A DNA stretch of 64,000 bases from Chitinophagaceae bacterium (lineage in GTDB: Bacteria > Bacteroidota > Bacteroidia > Chitinophagales > Chitinophagaceae): NCBI GenBank assembly GCA_947456805.1, contig CANGTN010000001.1, positions 124,001-188,000 on the forward strand. The letters run 5' to 3'. The notes below the pieces were generated by a model. That model searched no databases. It was not told the origin of the DNA and saw nothing but the letters and a program-made list of their open reading frames with translations. The position numbers and the translations under genes were made by a program. Shown piece by piece: positions 39,301 through 48,610 of the stretch (position 1 is the first letter of the stretch; each line of letters opens with the position of its first letter).

Positions 39301-39376
39301 TGCCAAAGAGAACAATTAAAATGTTCATGACAGTTGCTAATACTGGCCGCTTAAGCGATAGTTCTGATATGTTCAT
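36305..39376 (-). CDS. RND efflux transporter permease (AcrB/HAE1 family)
   Basis: MNISELSLKRPVLATVMNILIVLFG, EYPAIDPPTINISTAYAGANA, GLVVDDGIVVTENI. Confidence 0.97.
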   Translation of the reverse strand: MNISELSLKRPVLATVMNILIVLFGTVGYSFLAVREYPAIDPPTINISTAYAGANANIVESQVTEPIEKVVNGIPGIRSIVSSSQVGRSNITVEFNVGEKLDAAANDVRDKVAQAVRNLPQDIDAPPVVAKSDANSDFIILMAIQSPTKSLLELSDYAENVLQDRLQTIPEVSGISIYGQKRASMRIWNDPSKMNAYNISFADIRNALNKENVEIPSGKLYGDKTELTIRALGRLTTEKEFSDLIIREDANGIVRLADVAKVEIGPENDEQSWRLNGVPAVGLAITPQPGANYINIANEFYKRLEEIKKTQKGDFILTTLIDSTSNVRKSIAEVGETLLISFGLVVLVIFFFFRNILIAIRPLIDIPISLIATFFIMYIAGFSVNVLTLLGIVLATGLVVDDGIVVTENIFRKLEQGLPIHKAALEGSKEIFFAVISTSITLAVVFMPVIFLQGFIGSLFREFGIVVAAAVLISPFVSLTITPVLNVVLNRKKAGHGWFYDKTEPFFKGMENGYRKLLEGFLKIRWMAWVIVLVCATLIYFLYNSLQTELAPLEDRSSVRFQMTGPEGASYDYMVEAGTKLTNFLSDSIPEKQFVFAAIPGFGGGGVNSGTARIRFVEPDQRKRTQSEMAKDISKKLARINNVRIFPVEEQTISVGLGSRGALPVQYILQNLDFEKLKATIPKFLEEARKHKTFSNVDVNLKFSKPELQLTVDRIKAKDLGLSISDVSEVIQSAFSGRRLAYFTMNGKQYQVISQVEYKDRQAPKDISGLYVRNSRGENISLAAVTKFEESTNPPTLYHYNRFKAATISASLAEGKTIGDGVKAMQDIGAKLLDESFQTALSGPSRDFAESSSNTSFAFGLALILIYLVLAAQFESFKDPLTIMLTVPLALAGALISLWLFNQTINIFSQIGMIMLIGLVTKNGILIVEFANQKRELGLSKRQAVVEAAQQRLRPILMTSLATAFGALPIALSLGAASTSRIPLGIVIVGGIIFSLFLTLLVIPAVYTYISGKHQPKKTNITE

Positions 39377-39394
39377 ATATTCCTGATCGGAAAA

Positions 39395-40462
39395 TTATTT
39401 GATGATTTCTTCTGCTTTTTTTACGCTTCTTATTTTAACTGCTGCATTGGGGCGAACAAATAATAAACCCGTTACTACAACAGAATCACCAACATTTACG
39501 CCTTTCAAAATTTCTACGCCAGATGCTGTTCGCAAGCCGGTTTCAACATTTACAAATTTTCCTTTTCCGTCTTTTACAATTACCACTTTTTTAGAGCTTG
39601 CTTCTGGAATGATTGCATTGGTTGGTAAAAAAATATTATTGCTGTTGCCAGATTCTATCATCACTTTTACAAAACTACCCGGCTGATATGGATCACCATT
39701 TAATGTTGCTCTTACTTTTAAATTTCTTGTTGTTGTATTAATATCGGCTTGTGTTGCAACAATTGTTGCAGATTTTTTTGCAGCATTTTCATTGGTTATG
39801 ACGCTCACGTTTGTGCCAATTTTTATTTTATTGGCATACAATTCCGGAACTGAAAAATCAATTTTCACTTTGTCTACTTGTTGTAAAGTTGCTAAGGTAG
39901 AGGCCGTAGTAACATAACTTCCCGGACTTGTTTGTCTTAACCCCAAAACACCGCTGAAAGGTGCTTTCACATTGGTTTTTTCGATTTGTGCTTGTAGTAA
40001 TGTGATGTCGGCTTTGATGTTGTTTACATTGTTTAAAGCAATATCATAATCAGCTTGGTTGATGCCGCTGATGTCTAATAATTTTTTGAGTCTTTGTTCT
40101 GTTTTTGTTGCCAGTTCCAGTTGTACTTTACTCTTATTCAGCTGAGCAGCTAGTTCGGCATCATTAATTTTTGCCAACAATGTTCCTGCTTTGACAGGTG
40201 CTCCATCAGGAACATTTAAATACGTTAATCTGCCGTTTGTTTCTGGGTGTATTTCTACAAATTCGTTCGGTATTACAGATCCATTTACTTCAACCGTATT
40301 CACGAAACTCGTCTTTTGTGTAATCATCACATCTACAATCGTTGCCTGGCTAGGAGTTGCTTTTGATTTGGCATCTTTTTGTCCGGATTCTTTACAAGAA
40401 AAAACAAAAAATGGAAGCACAAAAAGAATATTTTTATTTCGCATTGATAAAGGAATTACCAT
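39395..40462 (-). CDS. RND efflux periplasmic adaptor (MFP) subunit
   Basis: NGSVIPNEFVEIHPETNGRLTYLNVPDGAPVKAGTLLAKI, KAPFSGVLGLRQTSPGSYV. Confidence 0.94.
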   Translation of the reverse strand: MVIPLSMRNKNILFVLPFFVFSCKESGQKDAKSKATPSQATIVDVMITQKTSFVNTVEVNGSVIPNEFVEIHPETNGRLTYLNVPDGAPVKAGTLLAKINDAELAAQLNKSKVQLELATKTEQRLKKLLDISGINQADYDIALNNVNNIKADITLLQAQIEKTNVKAPFSGVLGLRQTSPGSYVTTASTLATLQQVDKVKIDFSVPELYANKIKIGTNVSVITNENAAKKSATIVATQADINTTTRNLKVRATLNGDPYQPGSFVKVMIESGNSNNIFLPTNAIIPEASSKKVVIVKDGKGKFVNVETGLRTASGVEILKGVNVGDSVVVTGLLFVRPNAAVKIRSVKKAEEIIK

Positions 40463-40544
40463 GAATAATATTTGCTAAGGTAAACTAAAAACAAAGAGTA
40501 CTAGGCAAAGGAAGAAAATTGAAATAAAATGGATAAAAAACCAT

Positions 40545-41045
40545 TTACAACAACATCGCCCAAACATAAACATCCAACACTGCGTTATTTTTAATTGCTG
40601 CTTTTCTTTGAATGCCCTCTAAATAAAATCCGGCTTTTTGTAAAGCTTTCATGCTTGCTTTATTGTGTTCGAAGACCCTTGCAAAAACCCTGTCAATTTT
40701 CTCGTTTTGATTAATGTGTGCTACCAAAATCTTGATTGCTTCTGTTGCAATTCCTTTGCCCCAATATGGTTGACCAATGTAATAACCAAGTTCGACAGCG
40801 TTTTTATAAACATCATCTTGCATATTCATTCCAATACTTCCAACAATTTTTCCATTGTAATGAATGGCGAATTTTGAAGCCGGTGTTATTGCGCTTTCAT
40901 TGGTAATCCATTGCAACGCATCCATTACTGTATATGGACTTGGAAAACTATCCAAAACATTGTTCCAAATACTTTTATTATTTGCAATCGCAGCAAGTTG
41001 TTGTGCATCTTCTTTTTGCCATGGGCGAAGTATAGTTTTGCTCAT
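40545..41045 (-). CDS. GNAT family N-acetyltransferase (RimJ/RimL type)
   Basis: LRPWQKEDAQQLAAIANN, ELGYYIGQPYWGKGIATEAIK, NKASMKALQKAGF. Confidence 0.93.
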   Translation of the reverse strand: MSKTILRPWQKEDAQQLAAIANNKSIWNNVLDSFPSPYTVMDALQWITNESAITPASKFAIHYNGKIVGSIGMNMQDDVYKNAVELGYYIGQPYWGKGIATEAIKILVAHINQNEKIDRVFARVFEHNKASMKALQKAGFYLEGIQRKAAIKNNAVLDVYVWAMLL

Positions 41046-41098
41046 AAATAAATTTTACGGATAGAATAACAATTAATCGTCTTGCAAATAAAGGCAAT

Positions 41099-41127
41099 TA
41101 AAAAGGCTCCAAGAGAAATGGAGCCTT
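41099..41127 (-). terminator. terminator downstream of recA
   Basis: AAGGCTCCA-agagaaa-TGGAGCCTT stem; T-run on the minus strand. Confidence 0.75.
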
Positions 41128-41151
41128 GATTTCATAATTTATTCTTACAAT

Positions 41152-42183
41152 TTATTTTTCAGCCGCTTCAGCCGGCAATGTTGCGCCACCTTGTATCTCT
41201 GCCAACTTCCCTCTTATTTTAGCTTCAATTTCATTAGCAAGCTCTGGATTATCTAACAATAATTGTTTTACACCTTCGCGACCCTGACCTAATTTGTTGG
41301 TATCATAACTAAACCAGCTTCCGCTTTTATTTACAATTCCCAGCTCTACACCCATATCAATGATTTCACCAACCTTGCTGATACCTTCACCAAATATGAT
41401 ATCAAATTCTGCAGAACGAAACGGAGGGGCAACTTTGTTTTTTACTACTTTCACCTTTACATGATTTCCCACAGCAGCATCGCCATCTTTAATTTGTGCT
41501 TGTCTGCGAATATCCAAACGAACAGAAGCATAAAACTTCAAAGCATTGCCCCCGGTTGTTGTTTCAGGATTACCAAACATAACACCGATTTTTTCCCTCA
41601 ATTGATTGATGAATATGCAAACGGTATTCGTTTTATTAATGGTAGCGGTTAATTTACGCAGAGCCTGACTCATTAATCTTGCGTGTAAACCCATTTTACT
41701 ATCGCCCATTTCTCCTTCCAACTCACTTTTAGGAACCAATGCTGCAACAGAATCGATTACCACAACATCCAATGCTCCAGATAATATTAATCTGTCTGCA
41801 ATTTCCAAGGCTTGTTCCCCATAATCTGGTTGAGATATTAAAAGGCTATCTACATCAACACCTAATTTTTTAGCATAGCTATTATCAAAAGCATGTTCAG
41901 CGTCTATAATAGCACACATGCCGCCTTTTTTTTGTGCTTCTGCAATAATATGAATAGCAATAGTTGTTTTACCGCTACTTTCAGGACCATAAATTTCAAT
42001 AATTCTACCTTTAGGAACACCGCCAACACCTAATGCTGCGTCTAATCCAATTGAACCCGTGCTGATGACCTCCATTTCCTTATCCGCCTTATCGCCCATC
42101 ATCATTACACTTCCTTTGCCGTAATCTTTGTCTATTTTATCAATAGTAAGTTTAAGGGCTTTTAGTTTTTCTGCGTTACTCAT
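41152..42183 (-). CDS. recA: recombinase RecA
   Basis: [62 protein letters not shown]; start at [11 protein letters not shown]. Confidence 0.98.
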   Translation of the reverse strand: MSNAEKLKALKLTIDKIDKDYGKGSVMMMGDKADKEMEVISTGSIGLDAALGVGGVPKGRIIEIYGPESSGKTTIAIHIIAEAQKKGGMCAIIDAEHAFDNSYAKKLGVDVDSLLISQPDYGEQALEIADRLILSGALDVVVIDSVAALVPKSELEGEMGDSKMGLHARLMSQALRKLTATINKTNTVCIFINQLREKIGVMFGNPETTTGGNALKFYASVRLDIRRQAQIKDGDAAVGNHVKVKVVKNKVAPPFRSAEFDIIFGEGISKVGEIIDMGVELGIVNKSGSWFSYDTNKLGQGREGVKQLLLDNPELANEIEAKIRGKLAEIQGGATLPAEAAEK

Positions 42184-42319
42184 GTCTGATACTGTTTTAA
42201 TCTTATAAAAATGGTTGAGATTGTAAAAATAGGAGGTTTTTATTATAAACACTAATTTTTTTAGTATTTTTTTGCTAAGTTTTTTGTTTCCCGTTTTTTA
42301 GGCTGTTTTTGTACAGAAT

Positions 42320-44596
42320 CTATAACCTCAGTAAGCCTACTTTGTTCAAAGTGTTGACAGGTTTATTATCCCAAAATAATTCAAAGTCTTCCAAGCCCGA
42401 AGCTTCGTAATTTGCTTTTACCTCTTGTAAAGTAATCATCGGTTCATTTTGAATAGCCGCTTTTTCCAAAATTTGTAGCAACCATTCACCCTGGGCTTTA
42501 TCAACTTTTATATTGACTGTTTCTTTTTTTGTTTGAAAAGTAATAGATGCCAACTCCCATTGATTTCCTTTTTTTGATTTGGTAATTACTTCCACCTCGG
42601 GTTTATTGCCCAACCAAATAAGTTTGTTGTTTGGCTGAAACGCTTGTGGCCCCTCATTTTGCAATATGTTGATAATATAATCCGGTGCGATGGTGGTTTT
42701 AGGTGTTTTCATATCAAACCATTTGTGTAAAGGATCCTCCAAACACAAACCGTGCATATAATTGAACAAAGATTTTTTTAAACCAAAGCTAAATGTATCA
42801 TGATCGGCGCCGCTTGCATCTACATGATCTACATCATTATCTGCAAACATGATTGCTACTTCTTTTGCTTTTGTGACGCCAAATTTTTCGGGGTTCAATC
42901 CAACCGGACTATGGGCCGTCATGGTAAATAAATGCCAAAATGCAGATTGTAATACGCCCGATTTAAACAACTGCCTTACCATTTCTAAGCTATCAATAGT
43001 TTCCTGTGTGGTTTGTGTAGGAAATCCATACATCAAATAAGCATGCACCATAATTCCGGCTTCGGTAAAGTTTCGATTTACGCGAGCTACTTGTGCCACG
43101 GTTATTCCCTTATTAATCAACAACAGCAGTCTATCACTTGCAACTTCCAATCCGCCTGAAACAGCAATACAACCACTTGCTTTTAACAGCAAGCACAAAT
43201 CTTTGGTAAAGCTTTTTTCAAAGCGAACATTGGTCCACCAACTCACCACCAACTTGCGTTTAATAATTTCTATTGCGAGTGCACGCATCAATGCAGGAGG
43301 TGCAGCTTCATCTACAAAATGAAAACCCGATTCACCCGTTTGAGCAATCATTTGTTCCATTCTGTCGCACAAAATGCTTGCTGCCACTGGTTCGTAGAGT
43401 TTAATATAATCCAGACTGACGTCACAAAAAGTACATTTTCCCCAATAACAACCATGTGCCATTGTTAATTTATTCCATCGTCCATTGCTCCATAAGCTGT
43501 GCATGGGATTAATAATTTCAATGGCTTGAATATATTTGTGCAAGAAAAAATCGCTGTAATCTGGTGTACCAACTTCACCTTGTTTATAATCTTTACAAGA
43601 TGTATTATTTTGGTAATGCACTTTGCCGTTTACCAATAAATACGTTCGTTTTAATTCCTCCTGTGTTTTGTTTCCTTCAATAAAACCAATCAAGTTTTCT
43701 ATTGGTGCTTCGCCATCATCCAAAGTAATGAAATCAAAAAATTCAAACACCCGCTCATCTTTTAATGAGCGAAGCTCTGTATTCGGAAAGCCTCCGCCCA
43801 TAACGGTTTTAATCGTGGGATATTTTTTTTTGATGTATTGTGCACAACGAAAAGATGTGTATAAATTTCCGGGAAAAGGAACAGATAATGCCACAATTTT
43901 TGGCTGCACTTCTTGTATTCTTTGTTCTAATATTTCAATCAACAAATCATCAATGTGGCTATAAGGCTGATGCAAGGCTTCATATAATTCATCAAAACTA
44001 TTGGCACTTCTTCCAAGTCGTTCTGCATATCGGCTGAAACCAAATTTATCGTCCACACATTCTTTAATTAAATCACTGATGTCTTCTAAAAACATCGTTG
44101 CCAAATATTTTGCTTTATCCTGAACGCCCATGTTTCCAAAAGCCCATTGCAAATCATCAATCTGCGCAAACCTTGATGCTTCAGGTAAAAAATTTCTGCT
44201 GCAAATTAAATGTGCCAGTGTAGGATTGTTGCCTTGCAAAAATTCAATTACCGCATCAATCTCATGAACGTATGCGTCTTTCAAAGCAATCATTCTTTTT
44301 GCATTGTCTGAAAGCAAAATGGATTGTTCATTAAGAGCGGCACATTGTTCAAAAATATTTTGCAACCCTTCTTTACAAAACAAATGCAGCATTACTTCAA
44401 TTCCCAAATCACTTTGAAACGAAGAAATATTTTTTGTGTTGAGAAATCCTTTTAAATAAGCCGTTCCGGGGTAGGGCGTATTCAATTGTGTAAAAGGGGG
44501 CGTTATTAAATAAACGGTTGCGGGCAAAAGAAAATATTTAGACTGCGAAAATATTGTATAATACGGTAAGCCCTCTATTTTTATGCTAACAAGCAA
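42320..44596 (-). CDS. B12-binding domain radical SAM protein
   Basis: Cobalamin-binding-like N-terminus (IVALSVPFPGNLYTSFRCAQYIKKKYPTIKTVMGGGFPN), HGCYWGKCTFCDVSLDYIK cluster motif. Confidence 0.85.
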   Translation of the reverse strand: MLVSIKIEGLPYYTIFSQSKYFLLPATVYLITPPFTQLNTPYPGTAYLKGFLNTKNISSFQSDLGIEVMLHLFCKEGLQNIFEQCAALNEQSILLSDNAKRMIALKDAYVHEIDAVIEFLQGNNPTLAHLICSRNFLPEASRFAQIDDLQWAFGNMGVQDKAKYLATMFLEDISDLIKECVDDKFGFSRYAERLGRSANSFDELYEALHQPYSHIDDLLIEILEQRIQEVQPKIVALSVPFPGNLYTSFRCAQYIKKKYPTIKTVMGGGFPNTELRSLKDERVFEFFDFITLDDGEAPIENLIGFIEGNKTQEELKRTYLLVNGKVHYQNNTSCKDYKQGEVGTPDYSDFFLHKYIQAIEIINPMHSLWSNGRWNKLTMAHGCYWGKCTFCDVSLDYIKLYEPVAASILCDRMEQMIAQTGESGFHFVDEAAPPALMRALAIEIIKRKLVVSWWTNVRFEKSFTKDLCLLLKASGCIAVSGGLEVASDRLLLLINKGITVAQVARVNRNFTEAGIMVHAYLMYGFPTQTTQETIDSLEMVRQLFKSGVLQSAFWHLFTMTAHSPVGLNPEKFGVTKAKEVAIMFADNDVDHVDASGADHDTFSFGLKKSLFNYMHGLCLEDPLHKWFDMKTPKTTIAPDYIINILQNEGPQAFQPNNKLIWLGNKPEVEVITKSKKGNQWELASITFQTKKETVNIKVDKAQGEWLLQILEKAAIQNEPMITLQEVKANYEASGLEDFELFWDNKPVNTLNKVGLLRL

Positions 44597-44600
44597 TTCT

Positions 44601-45497
44601 ATGAAAAAAAATTTTTTGCTAATTTTTCTTTCGTCGCTTATTCATTTTTGCAATGCACAAACAATGATTCCTTTATATGTAGGCAGCATTGCCAACAGCA
44701 AGCCTTGTGCGGTACAGGAAAAAATTCCTGCAGAAGGTCGTGTTGCAGGAATTATAAAACCTATGCTTTATGCTTTTTTACCGTTGAAAAAAGATTCATT
44801 AAAAACAGCTGTAATTATTTGTCCAGGAGGTGGTTACAGCCGATTGGCAATAGATCATGAAGGATTTAAAGTTGCAGAAACTTTGAACAAATAAGGTATT
44901 ACAGCATTTGTATTAAAATACAGAAATCCTATTGATTCGGCTTGTTTTATCGATAAAGAGTTGGTGGCACTTGAAGATGCGCAACAAGCATTAACGCTTG
45001 TAAGATCAAAAGCAGCCGAGTTTGACATCAACTCACAAAATGTAGGCATGATGGGCTTTTCAGCCGGTGGGCATTTAACGTCTACCGTTGCAACACATTT
45101 TGGAAACAATACAAAACTCCGACCAGATTTTATTATTCTGGGCTATCCTGTAATTAGTTTTCAAGACAGTTTAATGCACAAGGGTTCCAGAGAAAACATG
45201 CTGGGCAAAAACCCCGCAAATGAAAAAATTGATTTATACAGCAACGAGCTTCAGGTTACAGCAAATACGCCACCTGCATTTATCATGCATGCAGCAGATG
45301 ATAAAACCGTTAAAGTGCAAAACAGCATTTTGTTTTACCTCGCTTTGCTTAAAAACAAAGTTCCAGCGGAATTACATCTTTTTCAAACAGGCGGACACGG
45401 ATTTGGATTGTTGAACAAATCCGAACCATCGCCCTGGATTGAAAATGTGTTTTTATGGCTGAAAGTCAACCAATTTATAAAAGGCAATTTGTTGTAA
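44601..45497 (+). pseudogene. alpha/beta hydrolase (esterase/xylanase-like) interrupted by an in-frame TAA
   Basis: Same frame before (CPGGGYSRLAIDHEGFKVAETLNK) and after (GITAFVLKYRNPIDS...GFSAGGHLTS...HGFGLLNK) a single TAA at 44892-44894. Confidence 0.85.
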
Positions 45498-45890
45498 TTA
45501 TTTTTTTGCCTTTGGTGCTGCTTTTGTCGTTGTCTTTGTTGATTTTGCAGCAGCTTCAACTTTGGCAGTTGTTACTTTTTTTGTTTTTGGTGCTGCTTTT
45601 TTTACTTCGTTTGGTACAGTTATCAAACAATTTTCAACTTGAAATTGAGAAACAAAATGATAGCCGTCTGCCGAGTCATCATTTACCCATCTGCCATCAT
45701 TTAACAAATAACGATAACTATATGTTTTTCCTTTTTCTAAAGGGACACTTACTTTCAGGCTGCCGTCCTTTTGTTTTTTTAATTTTATGCCGTTGTTGAT
45801 ATCCCAATCATTAAAATCTCCTACTAATGTTCCCTCTGTTGCTGATAATACAATATTTGGAGAAAGTCGAAATGTTACTTTAGTTGTCAT
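45498..45890 (-). CDS. isoamylase early-set (CBM48-like) domain protein with Lys/Ala/Thr-rich C-terminal tail
   Basis: TEGTLVGDFNDWDINNGIKLKKQKDGSLKVSVPLEKGKTYSYRYLLNDGRWVND; start moved to MTTKVTFRLS. Confidence 0.8.
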   Translation of the reverse strand: MTTKVTFRLSPNIVLSATEGTLVGDFNDWDINNGIKLKKQKDGSLKVSVPLEKGKTYSYRYLLNDGRWVNDDSADGYHFVSQFQVENCLITVPNEVKKAAPKTKKVTTAKVEAAAKSTKTTTKAAPKAKK

Positions 45891-45986
45891 TGCTTGTTTT
45901 TTTAAATAAAAAAAGTCGAGTTGTTGTCTGTATATACGCATTTCATAAAAAAGTAACCCGTCGAAAAGAAATTTTTTACCCGAAAT

Positions 45987-46607
45987 TTGTCTTCATTGAA
46001 AACAAATACACAACAATTTATTTTTGGCAATATCACCATTGAGTTGTGTATGCCTGATGCAGCGTGCATTCGGAAGGATTACGAAACAACAAATAACAAC
46101 AATACTCCCTTTCCTTTTTGGGCAAAAGTTTGGCCAGCTTCCATAGGGCTGTGTAGTTTTTTAGCAGAAAATATTGAATACATAGCAGATAAAAAAGTGG
46201 TAGAAGTTGCAGCCGGATTGGGTTTGCCATCTTTGTACGCAGCACATGTTGCTGCTCATATTGTTTGTAGCGATTATTTGCAACAACCAATAGATTTTGT
46301 AAATAAATCTATTGAACTAAACGCATTGAAAAATATTACAACAACGATTTTCGACTGGAATCATTTGCCCGATGATTTTAGTGCAGATGTGTTGTTGTTA
46401 AGTGATGTCAATTATGATCCCGTTGCATTTGATTCCCTTTATTTAATGATGGAAAAATTAATTCAAAACAATACGACCATTATTTTGGCAACCCCTCAGC
46501 GACTGATGGCAAAACCGTTTATTGAAAAAATTGAACATTGGTGTATTGTTAAAACAACACAATTGGTGAATAATAGCTGGGTAAGCGTATTTGTTTTGGA
46601 GGATTAG
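45987..46607 (+). CDS. SAM-dependent methyltransferase (METTL-type, Rossmann)
   Basis: KKVVEVAAGLGLPSLYAAHVAAHIVCSDY; ORF track start is a TTG codon. Confidence 0.75.
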   Translation: MSSLKTNTQQFIFGNITIELCMPDAACIRKDYETTNNNNTPFPFWAKVWPASIGLCSFLAENIEYIADKKVVEVAAGLGLPSLYAAHVAAHIVCSDYLQQPIDFVNKSIELNALKNITTTIFDWNHLPDDFSADVLLLSDVNYDPVAFDSLYLMMEKLIQNNTTIILATPQRLMAKPFIEKIEHWCIVKTTQLVNNSWVSVFVLED

Positions 46608-46629
46608 CAGGTTGTCCCTAAATGTTACC

Positions 46630-46700
46630 CGCTTGGCGTAGTCTGCGACTATTTCGCGGCGTAAACAAACCTCTGATTTGTATTTTCAAGAACTTTAATT
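46630..46700. repeat. dispersed intergenic repeat copy 1 with TAGTC-tgc-GACTA hairpin and AACAAACCTCTGATTTGTATT
   Basis: Shares GCTT...GTAG...CTATT and CTCTGATTTGTATT with the copy near 55860-55945. Confidence 0.6.
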
Positions 46701-46896
46701 GCATAAGGGTTTTTTGCGAATTAAATTTTTGCTCAATGATATTCATCTGCTCAGTGGCTGCGTGATGGAAGTGGTTGGCGCCCGATGCAATCTGGACTTA
46801 TAACGTACAGCACGAAACACAGATGAGACAAGCGTTGTAGGCCATAGCCCCAAAATGTTTTTCCTTTAAGCTGGTTGTTTTTATCTTCACCGCAAT

Positions 46897-47943
46897 ATGA
46901 CGGGAATAAAAAATGTAGAAATTGTACAGGCAATTGTACATAAAGTTGGCAACCCTACGAGGAGCGAGGGTTTGAAATTATCTACAAACTGTTTGTCTTT
47001 GAACGATACAGGTGTTCGTGATGTGTTGGCGCATTATTTTTTGCATCCTTTTAATGAACACGAACAATACCATTTTGCACACATCAGTAATTTGGCGATG
47101 AATGAAGTATATACTTATGTGCAAGAAATATTTGCCAACCCAAAAAGTTTTGTTTCGCAAAGTGCATTGCTTGCGCATTTTTTATACAGCAAAAGCAATC
47201 ATGTAAAAATAAAAGAGGGCGAATTATATATAGTACAATTTAATGATGTACTTTTTAATAATGAAAGTGTTGATGCAATTGGGTTGTTTAAAAGTGAAAG
47301 CAAAGAAACTTTTTTGAAAGTGTTTCCACATGGGCAAGGCTGGGAAGTGGCGACCGAAGAAGGTATTGATATTCACAAACTAGATAAGGGTTGCCTTATT
47401 CTGAAACCCAATGAAAGTAAGGATTACATTGTTTTGGCTGTTGACAACACGAATAAAAATAATGATGCACAATACTGGATGAAAGACTTTTTACAAATAG
47501 AAAGGCTTGCGAATAATTATCATCATACCAACGATATGCTAAGCATGTGCAAGCTTTTTATTCACAACGAAATGAATGAAAAATTTGAAGTGAATAAAAG
47601 CGAACAGATTGATATGCTGAATAGAAGCATGGAATATTTTAAAACAAGGGAACAATTTGAATTTGATGATTTTGCAAAAGAGGTTATTCACCATGAAGAT
47701 GTCATTGATGCTTTTACACAATACAAACAAAACTATGAACGCGCCAGGCAAGTGCAACTGGATGATGCATTTGATATACATTTAAGTGCAGTGAAAAAGC
47801 AAGAGAAAAACTTTAAAAGTGTATTGAAGCTGGATAAAAATTTTCATGTGTATATACACGGCAGAAGGGATTTGATAGAACGTGGCGTAGATGAAACAAG
47901 TGGTAAAAGGTATTATAAATTATATTTTGATGAAGAATCTTAA
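46897..47943 (+). CDS. nucleoid-associated protein (NdpA/37-kDa family)
   Basis: IVQAIVHKVGNPTRSEGLKLSTNCLSL... FAKEVIHHEDVIDAFTQYKQNYE family pattern. Confidence 0.8.
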   Translation: MTGIKNVEIVQAIVHKVGNPTRSEGLKLSTNCLSLNDTGVRDVLAHYFLHPFNEHEQYHFAHISNLAMNEVYTYVQEIFANPKSFVSQSALLAHFLYSKSNHVKIKEGELYIVQFNDVLFNNESVDAIGLFKSESKETFLKVFPHGQGWEVATEEGIDIHKLDKGCLILKPNESKDYIVLAVDNTNKNNDAQYWMKDFLQIERLANNYHHTNDMLSMCKLFIHNEMNEKFEVNKSEQIDMLNRSMEYFKTREQFEFDDFAKEVIHHEDVIDAFTQYKQNYERARQVQLDDAFDIHLSAVKKQEKNFKSVLKLDKNFHVYIHGRRDLIERGVDETSGKRYYKLYFDEES

Positions 47944-47952
47944 AGCAGCCTA

Positions 47953-48192
47953 ATGGATACAGGATTACAAGGCAAGCCAGAGTTGTTATTAGATTTGGTA
48001 AACACAAAAATGCCTTTTGGTAAATACAAGGATCGATTGATCTGCGACCTTCCGGATGCTTATCTGGAGTGGTTTTCGCGCAAAGGCTTTCCGAAAGGGA
48101 AGATGGGGGTGTTGTTGCAAACAATGCACGAAATACAACTCAATGGCTTGGGGGATTTATTAATTCCGTTAAAGAAAAAAGCTAAGCAGTAA
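47953..48192 (+). CDS. DUF3820 family protein
   Basis: MPFGKYKDRLICDLPDAYLEWFSRKGFPKGKMGVLLQTMHEI. Confidence 0.88.
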   Translation: MDTGLQGKPELLLDLVNTKMPFGKYKDRLICDLPDAYLEWFSRKGFPKGKMGVLLQTMHEIQLNGLGDLLIPLKKKAKQ

Positions 48193-48348
48193 CCCTTTAG
48201 TTTAGAATTTTTTGTCTTTTATAAGATGATTCAAATCATGTACAAAAATGATTGGCATAAGCATTCAGTTTTTTAATTTTTTGCACTTTTATCCTCGCAA
48301 AATAAACATTGAAAGAATGACTGTTTTACCTTTTTAAAAATTGATTTT

Positions 48349-48603
48349 ATGTACATCCAGAATTTACAATCATCTTCTGCCGACGATAAAAGTTATCTTA
48401 ACATTATTGCAGATCAAATGGCTAAACTTACTTTTAAAGTAGTTGATGTACGCGGCATGATTGCTAAAAAATTGACTACAGAAGTACCCGAAGGAAATCA
48501 TCAATTAGATTTACAATTGGGCGAACTGGCAACAGGCAACTATATCATCAACGCCTTTATGGGCGATACTTTTATTAAATCAATTCGTTTTCAGAAGCAA
48601 TGA
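48349..48603 (+). CDS. orphan T9SS type A sorting-domain-like small protein, no signal peptide
   Basis: LTFKVVDVRGMIAKKLTTEVPEGNHQLDLQLGELATGNYIINAFMGDTFIKSIRFQKQ fits the T9SS CTD pattern. Confidence 0.7.
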   Translation: MYIQNLQSSSADDKSYLNIIADQMAKLTFKVVDVRGMIAKKLTTEVPEGNHQLDLQLGELATGNYIINAFMGDTFIKSIRFQKQ

Positions 48604-48610
48604 AAGGTTG

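Noticed and set aside
34968-40462. RND efflux operon as a possible novel system
   Set aside because: Standard MFP-RND-TolC order and sequence features; ordinary for Bacteroidetes.
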